Notes: generated by a model from the letters alone, not told the origin. DNA of 64,000 nucleotides from Flavobacterium hankyongi (GCF_036840915.1 NZ_CP085725.1:2046001-2110000), one strand, 5' to 3'. Counted from the stretch's first letter, positions 51,323 to 60,734 are shown. Translations and numbers: made by a program.

Positions 51323-52759
51323 TTAATTCCATCCTCCACCTAATGCTCTGTAAATATTTACCATAGCATTAAGCTGTTGCATTTTAGTTTCTATTAAATC
51401 AAATTTTGATTCTAAAGCATCTCTTTGCGTTAATAAAACCTCCATATAATCTGCTCTAGCAGAACGGAACAACTCGTTTGAAATTGAAATTGAAGTCGTA
51501 AGCGCATCAACTTGTTGTGCTCTTAAATTATAGCTTTTCTCTAAATTACTAATTTTTGAAATCTGATTAGCTACCTCAACATAACTATTTAAAATCGATT
51601 TTTCGTAATTGTAAACAGCCTGAAGTTGTTTAGCATTTGCTGTGTTATAACTTGCTTTTATTGCATTACGATTTATTAGTGGAGCAACTAAATCCCCCGC
51701 CAAAGAATACAACAATGATTTTGGTTTGAAAACATAACTAGGATCAAATGCTTGATAACCAATTCCTGCTGTTATGCCTATAGAAGGATAAAATCTAGCT
51801 CTTGCTGCTTTTACATCCAGTTTACATGCTTCCAATTCAAATTCAGCTTGACGAATATCTGGTCTGTTAGCTAAAAGTTGTGATGGAATACCTGCATGAA
51901 CAATATTTGGCAAAATATCATTAAAAGCAACTGTACTCCTATCGATATGTTGCGGAAATCTACCTACCAAAAAGTTAATTTTATTTTCAGCTTCTACAAT
52001 TTTTTGCTGTACTTCAAACTGAATACTCTTAGTTTTAAAAACCTCAGCTTCAAATTTTTTCACCGCTAATTCAGTAACACGAGCAGCTTCTTTTTGGATT
52101 CTAACAATCTCCAAAGCATTACTTTGAATTTCGATATTCTGATTAACAATTTGTAATTGATTATCTAAAGCCAATAATTCGTAATAAGAATTAGCAATTT
52201 CTCCAATTAGATTTGTAACCATAAAGTTTTTACCCTCTACAGAAGAAAGATATCTATTTACAGCCGCTTTTTTTCCGTTACGAAGCTTTTTCCAAATGTC
52301 TAGTTCCCAATTGGCAACAATTCCAACACCGTAATCCTGTAAAGGTTCTGGCATTTCTTTACCTTCTTCAATTTCAGTATTAGCTTCCATTGCACCAATA
52401 TTGGTATAACGAGCACGTTTATCTACGGCAGCTCCTGCTTTTAATCCTACAAATGGTAAATACTCTCCTTTTCTTGCTTTAATCTCGTTTTTTGCAATCT
52501 CGATTTCTTGCATTGTAATATTCAGCTCCTGATTATTCTTCAATGCTTCATCTATTAACGATTGCAAATAAGTATCCTTAAAGTATTCTTTCCAAGAGAT
52601 TTTTCCTGAGTTAACAGTATCCTGAACAGTTGCAAACTGTTCAGGCATGTTTTTATTTTCATTTCTTTTTGCTACTTCTGGAGTTTTACAACCAATAACA
52701 GTCGATAAAACTAAAGCAGAAGCCACAACTGAAATTTTAAAATTTTTATTTACTTTCAT
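51323..52759 (-). CDS. RND efflux outer-membrane lipoprotein (OprM/NodT type)
   Basis: A 478-residue TolC-family channel with a lipobox (STVIGC), the OprM layout. Two repeats of long helices are visible, with the RPDIRQAEFELEACKLDVKAARARFYPS segment. It forms the exit of the AcrAB-type pump encoded before it. The ATG at 52759 was chosen; it lies within the last bases of the RND pump gene (14-base overlap). The ORF reads further upstream in the same frame but that part is coding sequence of the pump. Confidence 0.9.
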   Translation of the reverse strand: MKVNKNFKISVVASALVLSTVIGCKTPEVAKRNENKNMPEQFATVQDTVNSGKISWKEYFKDTYLQSLIDEALKNNQELNITMQEIEIAKNEIKARKGEYLPFVGLKAGAAVDKRARYTNIGAMEANTEIEEGKEMPEPLQDYGVGIVANWELDIWKKLRNGKKAAVNRYLSSVEGKNFMVTNLIGEIANSYYELLALDNQLQIVNQNIEIQSNALEIVRIQKEAARVTELAVKKFEAEVFKTKSIQFEVQQKIVEAENKINFLVGRFPQHIDRSTVAFNDILPNIVHAGIPSQLLANRPDIRQAEFELEACKLDVKAARARFYPSIGITAGIGYQAFDPSYVFKPKSLLYSLAGDLVAPLINRNAIKASYNTANAKQLQAVYNYEKSILNSYVEVANQISKISNLEKSYNLRAQQVDALTTSISISNELFRSARADYMEVLLTQRDALESKFDLIETKMQQLNAMVNIYRALGGGWN

Positions 52760-55700
52760 CATTTCCTTCGTTGTGATTATTTGTTTTAAAATCATCCATC
52801 ATGTGAACAAAATTCTCTGTCAATGAACTTTCCTCTTCATCTTTAATTAATTTTCGCCCATCTGCCATTGTTCCAAAAATGTAATATAAACCTGGAACAA
52901 TAATTACACCGAAAATCGTTCCGAAAAGCATTCCTCCTAGAGCAGCTCCTCCAATAGTTCTATTTCCAATTGCTCCTGCTCCAGTGGCAATAATCAATGG
53001 AATTAAACCAGCAATAAACGCAAAAGATGTCATCAAAATTGGACGGAAACGAACTTTAGCTCCTTCAATAGCCGCATCAAGAATGGTAAATCCTTCACTT
53101 CTTTTTTGAATCGCAAATTCAACAATTAACACGGCATTTTTACCGAGTAATCCAACAAGCATGATTAATCCAATTTGGGCATAAATATTATTTTCTAATC
53201 CCATTAACTGAAGTACTAGGAATGATCCAAAAATACCCACAGGAAGTGAAAGAATAACCGACAATGGAATAATGAAACTTTCATACTGTGCTGCTAGAAC
53301 AAAGTATACGAATGCTAATACAATCAAGAAAATATAGATTGATTCGTTACCACGGTTTGACTCATCAAAAGAAAGTCCTTCCCAAGCAATATCATATCCT
53401 TTTGGCAATGATACTTCGGCCACTTCACGTATTGCCTGAATAGCATCGGCAGTGGTATAACCTGGTGCAGGTAAACCTTGAATAGCTGATGAATTGTACA
53501 TATTATAACGCGTAATCTCATTTGGTCCCTGTCCTTTTTTAAGTGTCATAAACGCAGAATAAGGAACCATTTCGCCATGATTATTTTTCACAAACATGTT
53601 TAAAATATCTGAAGGAAGTCTTCTGAATTTAGGATCAGACTGCACATACACTTTAAAGAAACGTCCAAACTTAATAAAACCTTGCTCATATGTACTACCA
53701 ATCATAATATTAAGATTTTCCATGGCTTTACCAATAGAAACTCCTTTTTGCATTGCTAGGTCATTGTTAATTTCTAATTCATATTGAGGATAATTAGCCG
53801 CAAAGAATGTAAATAATCCTGTTAACTCTTTACGTTTACCTAAATCCTCCATGAATTTTTTATTGATTCTATCAAAATCCTGGTAATCAGTAGTTGTATT
53901 TTTGTCTAATAAACGCATTGAGAAACCTCCTGAAGAACCAAATCCGGGAATTGCTGGTGGCTCAAAATACTCAACAATTGCTCCTAGCCCTTTAGACTTT
54001 TCTTCCAACTCTTCCATTATTTCTTTTACAGTATGCTCACGCTCATCCCAAGGTTTTAAGTTGATAAGACATGTTCCGGCATTAGATCCACGACCTTCAG
54101 TCATGATTTCGTAACCTGCTAATGAAGAAACCGACTCTACACCATCTACTTTTTCACAAATTTTTTGAAGTTTTTGTGAAACTTGATTAGTTGTTTCTAA
54201 TGTTGATCCCGGTGGTGTTTGAATAATGGCATAAATCGTTCCTTGATCCTCACTTGGAATGAATCCAGAAGGTAAAATTTTGTTTACATAAAATGTTCCA
54301 GCACAAAATGCTAATAACACTCCAAACGTAACAACTCTTCTACTAACAATTGATTTTAACAAGGCAACATATTTCCCTGTCATTTTATCAAATGCTCTAT
54401 TAAAGCTATCTAATGCTTTTGTCAATATATTCTTTTTGCGTTCATGACCATGATGATTTTTCAGCATGATAGCACATAATACAGGTGTCAACGTAAGAGC
54501 AATTAGTGCCGAAATTACAATTGAACTCGCCATTGTAATCGAGAACTGACGATAGAATGTTCCTACAGGACCACTCATAAATGAGATTGGTAAAAATACC
54601 GAAACCATTACCGCAGTAATTGCGATTACCGCACCACTGATTTCTCCTAATACTTTTTTAACAGCTTTATAAGGTGTGATATGTGGATCTTCTTCAAACT
54701 TGGCATGCACTGCCTCCACGACGACTATGGCATCATCGACCACAATACCAATAGCTAATACTAATGCAAATAAAGTTACTAAGTTGATTGAAAGTCCGAA
54801 GAACTGTATTACAAAGAAAGCTCCAATTAACGATACTGGGACCGCTAAAATAGGAATCAAAGTAGAACGCCAATCTCCTAAGAAGACAAATACTACAAGT
54901 GCCACAAGAATAAACGCATCACGTAAAGTATCAATTACTTGCTCAATTGATGCATCAAGGAATTGCGAAACGTCATAACTGATTTTATAATCTACACCAG
55001 GAGGGAAAGATTTTTTCATTTCTTCCAGTTTGTCCTTAATCTCTTTGATTACATCACTTGCATTACTACCATAATTTTGTTTTAATACAATAGCTGCCGA
55101 TGGGTGACCATCAAGATTTGAATAAATATCAAAGAATTCACTTCCTAATTCAACTTTCCCGATGTCTTTTAAACGAATGCTCTCACCTTGCGAATTAGCA
55201 CGAATAATTACATTTTCGTACTCACTTGGTTCACTATATCTTCCTTTGTAGGTTAATACATATTCTAAGGATTGAGCGGCAATACCGGAACTTTGTCCAA
55301 TACGACCAGGACGACCAATAATACTTTGTTCACCAAGTGCAGTCATGACTTCATCAACTGAAATATTATAAGCTCTCATACGGTCCGGATTTAACCAAAC
55401 ACGCATTGCGTATGTTCTACTTCCTAATATTTGCGAACGTGCAACTCCTTTTAATCGGTTGATTTCAGGAATCATTTTTACACTGGCGTAGTTGTACAAG
55501 AATTTTTCATCGATACTTTTATCCTTCGAATATAAATTCACGTACATCAACATACTAGGCTGAATAGGTGTAATTACCACCCCTTCACGTTGTACTAACT
55601 CTGGCAAAAGTGGCATTACCTGATCGACCCTTGTTTTTACACGAACAACAGCTTGATTGGGATCCGTTCCTGGTTCGAAAATAATTCTTAATGTAGCTTC

Positions 55701-55958
55701 TCCGGCACTAGTTGCATCGGTAGCAATATAACGCATTCCTTCAACTCCATTAATAGAGTTTTCAAGTGTGATAAGTGTCGATTTAACCAAAACATCTGCA
55801 CTTGCTCCAGGATAAGCAATAAAGATATTTACTGTGGTAGGCGCAATTTGTGGAAATTGCGAAATTGGCAACTGCTTAATTGCCAAAGACCCTACAAAAA
55901 GTATTATGATTGAAATTACAATCGCAAATACAGGTCTATGTATAAATTTACTAAACAT
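52746..55958 (-). CDS. RND efflux transporter, AcrB/HAE1 family
   Basis: A 1070-residue proton-driven inner-membrane pump with 12 membrane helices and two large periplasmic loops. The proton-relay Asp pair is in GIVVDDAIVVVEA (about residues 405-417) and the Lys in LLGKNAVLIVEFA (about 930-942). Both match drug-exporting HAE1 pumps and not metal pumps. It lies between the adaptor gene (23-base gap) and the OprM-type gene. Substrates are unknown. Confidence 0.95.
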   Translation of the reverse strand: MFSKFIHRPVFAIVISIIILFVGSLAIKQLPISQFPQIAPTTVNIFIAYPGASADVLVKSTLITLENSINGVEGMRYIATDATSAGEATLRIIFEPGTDPNQAVVRVKTRVDQVMPLLPELVQREGVVITPIQPSMLMYVNLYSKDKSIDEKFLYNYASVKMIPEINRLKGVARSQILGSRTYAMRVWLNPDRMRAYNISVDEVMTALGEQSIIGRPGRIGQSSGIAAQSLEYVLTYKGRYSEPSEYENVIIRANSQGESIRLKDIGKVELGSEFFDIYSNLDGHPSAAIVLKQNYGSNASDVIKEIKDKLEEMKKSFPPGVDYKISYDVSQFLDASIEQVIDTLRDAFILVALVVFVFLGDWRSTLIPILAVPVSLIGAFFVIQFFGLSINLVTLFALVLAIGIVVDDAIVVVEAVHAKFEEDPHITPYKAVKKVLGEISGAVIAITAVMVSVFLPISFMSGPVGTFYRQFSITMASSIVISALIALTLTPVLCAIMLKNHHGHERKKNILTKALDSFNRAFDKMTGKYVALLKSIVSRRVVTFGVLLAFCAGTFYVNKILPSGFIPSEDQGTIYAIIQTPPGSTLETTNQVSQKLQKICEKVDGVESVSSLAGYEIMTEGRGSNAGTCLINLKPWDEREHTVKEIMEELEEKSKGLGAIVEYFEPPAIPGFGSSGGFSMRLLDKNTTTDYQDFDRINKKFMEDLGKRKELTGLFTFFAANYPQYELEINNDLAMQKGVSIGKAMENLNIMIGSTYEQGFIKFGRFFKVYVQSDPKFRRLPSDILNMFVKNNHGEMVPYSAFMTLKKGQGPNEITRYNMYNSSAIQGLPAPGYTTADAIQAIREVAEVSLPKGYDIAWEGLSFDESNRGNESIYIFLIVLAFVYFVLAAQYESFIIPLSVILSLPVGIFGSFLVLQLMGLENNIYAQIGLIMLVGLLGKNAVLIVEFAIQKRSEGFTILDAAIEGAKVRFRPILMTSFAFIAGLIPLIIATGAGAIGNRTIGGAALGGMLFGTIFGVIIVPGLYYIFGTMADGRKLIKDEEESSLTENFVHMMDDFKTNNHNEGNDESK

Positions 55959-55981
55959 TTTTCTCTTTATTTACGATTAAA

Positions 55982-57067
55982 TTATTCAGCGTATAACTCT
56001 AAATGAGATAATACAGATTGTGGTTTTACAAACTCAAATTCAATCTTTTCGTTCTCCTTAACAAGTCTCAAACCTTCTAAAAGAATTTTGTCTCCTTCTG
56101 ACAAACCACTACTAATAGCAAATATGTGTGGTAACTCGGCTGCAATAGTAATTGCTCTTGATTTTACCTCATTGTTTTTATCAATTACATATACGTATTT
56201 TTTCTCTAATACTTCAAAAGTTGCTTTTTGTGGAATCAACAATGCATTTTTAAGAGGAAGGTTCACTTGTACACTTCCTGTCTCTCCGTGACGTAACAAT
56301 CCTTTAGGATTTGGGAAAGTAGCTCTAAAAGGAATATTACCAGTTTCGTTGTTAAAGTCTGCTTCAATGGTTTCAACTACACCTGTGAAAGGAAAAATTT
56401 CATTGTTTGCCATTAACAAGTTTACTTTGGTTTTCGCATTAGCACTTGCTTTAGATTTATAATCTAAATATTCAGCTTCGGGCACATTATAGTATGTCCA
56501 CATTTTACTGTTGTCTGAAAGGTTAGTCAATAACTCTCCTTCTTCTAATAAACTTCCTAAACGAACGTGGAATTTGTCTATAATTCCGTCAAAAGGTGCT
56601 CTAATTTCTGTAAACTGCAAATGAACTTTATTTAAAGACAATTCTGCATTAGCCTTATCTAATTTGGCTTTTGCCATTGCCAATTCATTTGGAGAAACTA
56701 CATTTTTATCAGAAAGTTTTTTAGTGTTTTGGTATTCAATTTGAGCATAATTTGCTTCTGCTTGAGCTCTTTGGACTTCGGCTCTATAAAGATTAGGCAT
56801 AATTTGGAACAACAATTGCCCTTTTTTTACAAACTGACCTTCATCAACAAAGATCTTTTGCAAATAACCTCTTTCTTGAGCTCTTAATTCTATATGATTG
56901 ATAGATTGGATTTGACAAACGTATGATTTAGTAATCAAAGTATCCTTTTTAATAGGACTAGTTACTAAAAATTTTGTTTCTTCTTTTTTTTCTTCTTTTT
57001 TGCTGTTGCAGCTTGCGCTAAATAATAAGCCACATAAGCTAACTAGCATTAAAATTCTTTTAGCCAT
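55982..57067 (-). CDS. RND efflux periplasmic adaptor, AcrA type
   Basis: A 361-residue lipoprotein adaptor (lipobox FSASC) with a split lipoyl domain (IFVDEGQFVKKGQLLFQI then ITEIRAPFDGIIDKF-like half near 165), an alpha hairpin (about 90-160) and barrel and membrane-proximal domains. It connects the RND pump to the outer-membrane channel. The ATG at 57067 gives MAKRILMLVSL; an earlier ATG in frame at 57079 is possible. It is the first gene of the three-gene pump operon. I found no exact -7 box and no regulator next to it. Confidence 0.92.
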   Translation of the reverse strand: MAKRILMLVSLCGLLFSASCNSKKEEKKEETKFLVTSPIKKDTLITKSYVCQIQSINHIELRAQERGYLQKIFVDEGQFVKKGQLLFQIMPNLYRAEVQRAQAEANYAQIEYQNTKKLSDKNVVSPNELAMAKAKLDKANAELSLNKVHLQFTEIRAPFDGIIDKFHVRLGSLLEEGELLTNLSDNSKMWTYYNVPEAEYLDYKSKASANAKTKVNLLMANNEIFPFTGVVETIEADFNNETGNIPFRATFPNPKGLLRHGETGSVQVNLPLKNALLIPQKATFEVLEKKYVYVIDKNNEVKSRAITIAAELPHIFAISSGLSEGDKILLEGLRLVKENEKIEFEFVKPQSVLSHLELYAE

Positions 57068-57184
57068 AATAATGATCAATAAAATAAATAGAAATAATTT
57101 GGAGATAATAGCAAATACCTTTCAGTGCCAATAATGACATTGAATACGCTAAGTATCAAATAAGGTTATGTTAATTGTAGAAAA

Positions 57185-57604
57185 TCAAATTCTGTAAACA
57201 CAGAAAATAATATGCAAAGAATCAATTGTCGATAAGTACGACAGGAACTTGTAAGAAACAAGCCCTTTCTTTTCTACAATATCGTAATTTCCAGAAAGTA
57301 TTCCAGAGAAGAAATTTAAATAATTAGCAGGAGCATTAAACGACTGACTAGATACATGATAATCTTCAGTGTCATTTTCGTTTTCAGAAACTTCAATTAC
57401 ATCACCACTTTTTTCAAGTGCAGAAACATAATGTTTGTAATGAGTTTTTAATGCCGCTTCTGATGTATTAAAGTTTAAAGTTGAATGTTGATGAATTCCA
57501 ACTTTATCTAAAGGAGACTTCTCCTCTGTTGAATATGCAAACAAAACGTTCCCAATCAACAAGGATGCAAAAAAGAAAAAGAAATATTTTAAAAATCTTT
57601 TCAT
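57185..57604 (-). CDS. hypothetical secreted protein, 139 residues
   Basis: The protein has an N-terminal signal or membrane segment rich in Phe (MKRFLKYFFFFFASLLIG to about residue 26) and a short charged body with several Tyr and Phe. No family is recognised. A -7 box (TACTTTTG at 57613-57620 on the minus strand) supports the ATG at 57604. It is read in the same direction as the efflux operon, with a gap of 117 bases, so a shared transcript is possible but not shown. Confidence 0.65.
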   Translation of the reverse strand: MKRFLKYFFFFFASLLIGNVLFAYSTEEKSPLDKVGIHQHSTLNFNTSEAALKTHYKHYVSALEKSGDVIEVSENENDTEDYHVSSQSFNAPANYLNFFSGILSGNYDIVEKKGLVSYKFLSYLSTIDSLHIIFCVYRI

Positions 57605-57612
57605 AATTGGGG

Positions 57613-57620
57613 CAAAAGTA
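57613..57620 (-). promoter_or_regulatory. -7 promoter element of the 57185-57604 gene
   Basis: TACTTTTG on the minus strand matches TAnnTTTG, 8 bases before the ATG. Confidence 0.6.
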
Positions 57621-57740
57621 TACAATCTTAACATTTAATACAATACATAAAATATAATTTACTGTTAAGAAATAATATTATAACAAAAAGCACCATTTAA
57701 TAGTCAAATAACACAAAATCATTTTACCCATAAAATTGTG

Positions 57741-57748
57741 TACTTTTG
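57741..57748 (+). promoter_or_regulatory. -7 promoter element of fabD
   Basis: TACTTTTG matches TAnnTTTG, 42 bases before the ATG. Confidence 0.6.
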
Positions 57749-57790
57749 CTATTAACAATTTAAATAAAAATCAACTTATAAATTTATATA

Positions 57791-58660
57791 ATGAAAGCAT
57801 ACGTTTTTCCTGGACAAGGAGCTCAATTCACTGGAATGGGTAAAGATTTATACGAATCATCTGATCTAGCAAAAGAATTATTTGAAAAAGCAAATGAGAT
57901 TTTAGGTTTTCGTATTACAGACATTATGTTTGAGGGTACTGCCGAAGAATTAAAAGAAACCAAAGTAACACAACCCGCTGTTTTTTTACACTCTGTAATT
58001 TTAGCAAAAGTACTAGATGTAAAACCAGACATGGTTGCAGGACATTCACTTGGAGAGTTTTCTGCTTTAGTTGTTAATGGAGCATTATCTTTTGAAGATG
58101 GATTAAAACTAGTTTCTCAAAGAGCATTAGCCATGCAGGAAGCTTGCGAAATCACGCCTAGTACAATGGCTGCTGTATTAAACCTTGAAGACAAAGTAGT
58201 AGAAGATATTTGTGCCTCTATCAATGGAGTTGTTGTAGCCGCAAATTATAACTGCCCAGGACAATTAGTAATATCAGGAGAATTAAAAGCAGTTGAAGAA
58301 GCTTGTGAAAAAATGAAAGAAGCTGGGGCAAAGCGTGCTTTAATTTTACCTGTTGGAGGTGCTTTCCATTCACCAATGATGGAACCTGCAAGAGAAAAGC
58401 TTGCCGCTGCTATCGAAGCAACTACTTTCAACACTCCAACTTGCCCCGTTTATCAAAACGTTACAGCAAATGCAGTAACTGATCCAACTGAAATTAAGAA
58501 AAACCTAATTGCACAATTAACAGGGGCAGTAAAATGGACACAATCCGTTCAACAAATGATTGCTGATGGAGCAACAAGTTTTACAGAAGTTGGTCCTGGA
58601 AAAGTATTAGTAGGATTAGTTAATAAGATTAATAAAGAAATTGAGACAATTTCAGCATAA
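57791..58660 (+). CDS. fabD: malonyl-CoA:ACP transacylase FabD
   Basis: FabD loads malonate onto acyl carrier protein for fatty acid synthesis. The 289-residue protein starts YVFPGQGAQFTGMGKDL, has the nucleophile Ser in AGHSLGEFSAL (about residues 85-95) and the partner His in GGAFHSPMM (about 197-205). Late GPGKVLVGL is also typical. The length is normal. It stands alone with its own promoter (57741-57748) and terminator. Confidence 0.96.
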   Translation: MKAYVFPGQGAQFTGMGKDLYESSDLAKELFEKANEILGFRITDIMFEGTAEELKETKVTQPAVFLHSVILAKVLDVKPDMVAGHSLGEFSALVVNGALSFEDGLKLVSQRALAMQEACEITPSTMAAVLNLEDKVVEDICASINGVVVAANYNCPGQLVISGELKAVEEACEKMKEAGAKRALILPVGGAFHSPMMEPAREKLAAAIEATTFNTPTCPVYQNVTANAVTDPTEIKKNLIAQLTGAVKWTQSVQQMIADGATSFTEVGPGKVLVGLVNKINKEIETISA

Positions 58661-58683
58661 CTTACAACATAAATACACAGAAA

Positions 58684-58712
58684 CTCCGATGCTAAAACGT
58701 CGGAGTTTTTTA
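58684..58712 (+). terminator. terminator of fabD
   Basis: Arms ACTCCGA and TCGGAGT with a TGCTAAAACG loop, followed by a T run. The HipA-like gene promoter starts ten bases later. Confidence 0.85.
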
Positions 58713-58721
58713 TTTTAGTAA

Positions 58722-58729
58722 TATATTTG
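58722..58729 (+). promoter_or_regulatory. -7 promoter element of the HipA-like/DUF3037 operon
   Basis: TATATTTG matches TAnnTTTG. The TTG at 58727 lies inside it and is not the start of the downstream ORF. Confidence 0.7.
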
Positions 58730-58747
58730 TCTCAGAAGATTACCATT

Positions 58748-59539
58748 ATGACTCCAATTAATTTGCGAACAGTTAACGTTATGCGTTACATCATCCCTTT
58801 ACGGGAAGGTGGCTCATTACCTGCTTTGGCAGAAGCAGACGACGATTTCAAATACGTATTAAAATTTCGCGGTGCTGGACATGGCATAAAAGCCTTAATT
58901 GCCGAATTATTAGGTGGGGAAATCGCTCGTTATTTAGGTTTAGCAGTTCCAGAATTGGTTTTTGCCACTTTAGATGAAGCCTTTGGGCGTACGGAAGCAG
59001 ATGAGGAAATTCAGGATTTACTGAAGTTCAGTCAAGGATTAAATTTAGGCTTGCACTATCTCTCTGGAGCCATTACATATGATGCTGCAGTGAATAATTG
59101 TGACGAATTGCTTGCTTCAAAAATTGTATGGCTAGATGCTTTCATTACCAATGTAGATCGCACATTTCGCAACACCAACCTGTTAATATGGCACAAAGAA
59201 TTGTGGTTGATTGACCACGGAGCTTCATTTTACTTTCACCATGCATGGAACAATTGGGAAGCCAGTGCCATTACACCTTTTGCACTGATTAAAGATCATG
59301 TTTTATTGCCGAAAGCGAGAAAATTAGACGAAGCTCATCAGGAATTTACATCAAAATTAAACGAAGAAATACTGCGTAAAATTGTTGGGCTAATTCCTCA
59401 AGATTGGTTACTCTGGGAAGATCATTCAATTGCTCCAGAAACAATACGAAACGTTTATTTTCAGTTTTTGATGACCCGGTTACAAAATGCCGATTTATTC
59501 TTAAAACAAGCCCAAGATGCACGAAAAACACTTATATGA
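58748..59539 (+). CDS. HipA-like kinase-fold protein
   Basis: A 263-residue protein of the HipA-like kinase group, shorter than the E. coli HipA toxin (about 440). The catalytic Lys is likely in KYVLKFRG (Lys39). The catalytic-loop-like segment is NVDRTFRNTN (135-144) and the metal Asp lies in LIDHGASF (about 154-161). It lacks the N-terminal subdomain of full HipA. The gene overlaps the DUF3037 gene by 23 bases. The HipA-like/DUF3037 pair is conserved in many bacteria, but its role is not known. There is no HipB-like partner next to it. Confidence 0.8.
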   Translation: MTPINLRTVNVMRYIIPLREGGSLPALAEADDDFKYVLKFRGAGHGIKALIAELLGGEIARYLGLAVPELVFATLDEAFGRTEADEEIQDLLKFSQGLNLGLHYLSGAITYDAAVNNCDELLASKIVWLDAFITNVDRTFRNTNLLIWHKELWLIDHGASFYFHHAWNNWEASAITPFALIKDHVLLPKARKLDEAHQEFTSKLNEEILRKIVGLIPQDWLLWEDHSIAPETIRNVYFQFLMTRLQNADLFLKQAQDARKTLI

Positions 59540-59900
59540 ATATGCCGTAATTCGTGTTGTGCCAAGGGTGGAACGTGAAGAATTTCTAAATATCGGACTG
59601 CTTCTTTTTTGTAAACAAAAGAAATACCTTCGTATGGAATATGTTATTCCTTCTGATAAAATTAAAATGCTGTGTATGGAGTTCGACTTAGAACAGTTAG
59701 AAGAAAATATGTTTTCTTTTAACAAAATATCCATAGGAAGTTTGGATGGAGGTCCCATAGCACAATTAGATGTCGCAGAACGTTTCCGTTGGCTCACAGC
59801 AGTACGAAGCTCCAGTATTCAAATCTCAAGGCCACATCCAGGGTTTAGTTTTGAATTAAACAAAACTTTCGAAAAACTTTACCATGAATTAGTTTTATAA
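59517..59900 (+). CDS. DUF3037 family protein
   Basis: A 127-residue cytoplasmic protein. The family marks LYEYAVIRVVPRVEREEF, NIGLLLFCKQKKYL and the late AERFRWLTAVRSSSIQ are clear. Function is unknown. It overlaps the HipA-like gene and is co-transcribed with it, so the pair probably acts together. There is no signal or membrane segment. No terminator hairpin was seen after it. Confidence 0.85.
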   Translation: MHEKHLYEYAVIRVVPRVEREEFLNIGLLLFCKQKKYLRMEYVIPSDKIKMLCMEFDLEQLEENMFSFNKISIGSLDGGPIAQLDVAERFRWLTAVRSSSIQISRPHPGFSFELNKTFEKLYHELVL

Positions 59901-60023
59901 CGTAATTTTTTATCGCTTTTTTTACAATCTCTGCATAATTGTAAAAATATTTGGAATTACGGAATATTTTATTTAATATTTGCGTTAAATAGATACATTA
60001 TTAATTCTAAAACCTACCACACA

Positions 60024-60275
60024 ATGAAAAAAACAATTTTAAGCTTAGCTTTAGTAGCTGCTTTAATGACATCTTGCAAAGAAAAAACTCAAGAAGAGGC
60101 TGCAGAAGCTGCTGATGCAGTTGGGACAGAAATGACAGAAGCTGTAGATTCTGCTGCTGCAACTATGGATTCTGCTGCGACAGAAGTAAAAGATGCTGCT
60201 AAAGACGCCACTGCTGCTGGTGCTGCTAAAGTAGAAGAAGCCGCAAAAGAAGTAAAAGAAGAAGTTAAGAAATAA
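60024..60275 (+). CDS. small alanine-rich lipoprotein, paralogue 1
   Basis: An 83-residue lipoprotein (MKKTILSLALVAALMTSC) with a mature part rich in Ala, Glu and Asp and a heptad-like AxxAA pattern, likely one amphipathic helix similar to the Lpp or entericidin type. It ends in Lys-rich KEVKEEVKK. The first 57 bases are almost identical to those of the gene at 60459, so the two are recent paralogues. Role unknown; envelope structure is likely. Confidence 0.8.
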   Translation: MKKTILSLALVAALMTSCKEKTQEEAAEAADAVGTEMTEAVDSAAATMDSAATEVKDAAKDATAAGAAKVEEAAKEVKEEVKK

Positions 60276-60296
60276 TTCTTTTATATTCCATAAAAA

Positions 60297-60327
60297 TAAA
60301 ATCTGCCTTTGTGCAGATTTTTTTATT
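60297..60327 (+). terminator. terminator of paralogue 1
   Basis: Arms AAATCTGC and GCAGATTT with a CTTTGT loop and a T run. Confidence 0.85.
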
Positions 60328-60407
60328 CCTATTTACTTGATTTTAAAGTGATTTTGAAAAAAAATCATTAAAAAGCAAATAAATTTTTTTTCTAAAAGAT
60401 ATTTTTA

Positions 60408-60415
60408 TAATTTTG
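60408..60415 (+). promoter_or_regulatory. -7 promoter element of paralogue 2
   Basis: TAATTTTG matches TAnnTTTG, 43 bases before the ATG. Confidence 0.6.
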
Positions 60416-60458
60416 CGCCCGAAAATATTATTATTATTAATTCTAATTTACAACGAAA

Positions 60459-60683
60459 ATGAAAAAAACAATTTTAAGCTTAGCTTTCGTAGCTGCTTTA
60501 ATGACATCTTGCAAAAACAATGAAACTGCTACTGACGCTACTGCTGAAACTGTAGATACTGCTGCTGTTGCTGTTGATTCAGCTGCTACAACTGTTGATA
60601 CTGCTGCTGTTGCTGTTGATTCAGCTGCTGCAACTGCTCCTGCTACAGAAGCTGCTCCTGCTAAAGAAGAAGTTAAAAAATAA
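60459..60683 (+). CDS. small alanine-rich lipoprotein, paralogue 2, with tandem repeat
   Basis: A 74-residue lipoprotein with the same signal (MKKTILSLAFVAALMTSC) as the gene at 60024. The mature part carries a 14-residue repeat (TVDTAAVAVDSAAT twice), encoded by a 42-base tandem repeat at 60549-60632 with two differences. The end EEVKK is shared with its neighbour. Both probably came from a tandem duplication, followed by repeat growth. Function is unknown. Confidence 0.8.
   Translation: MKKTILSLAFVAALMTSCKNNETATDATAETVDTAAVAVDSAATTVDTAAVAVDSAAATAPATEAAPAKEEVKK
60549..60632 (+). repeat. 42-base tandem repeat inside the small lipoprotein gene
   Basis: Two adjacent 42-base units that begin ACTGTAGATACTGC and ACTGTTGATACTGC differ at only two bases. 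Both stay in frame, so copy number change would add or remove 14 residues. Confidence 0.85.
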
Positions 60684-60703
60684 TTTTTGACAACTTTCAA
60701 AAT

Positions 60704-60733
60704 AAAAAAACCGAGCAATGCTCGGTTTTTTTA
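60704..60733. terminator. bidirectional terminator between the lipoprotein gene and galE
   Basis: Perfect arms AAAAACCGAGC and GCTCGGTTTTT around AAT, with A and T runs on both sides; it ends both convergent genes. Confidence 0.9.
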
Positions 60734-60734
60734 A

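Noticed and set aside
60549..60632. CRISPR-like repeat
   Set aside because: Two adjacent units without spacers, in frame inside a lipoprotein gene; not a CRISPR array. No array was seen elsewhere.
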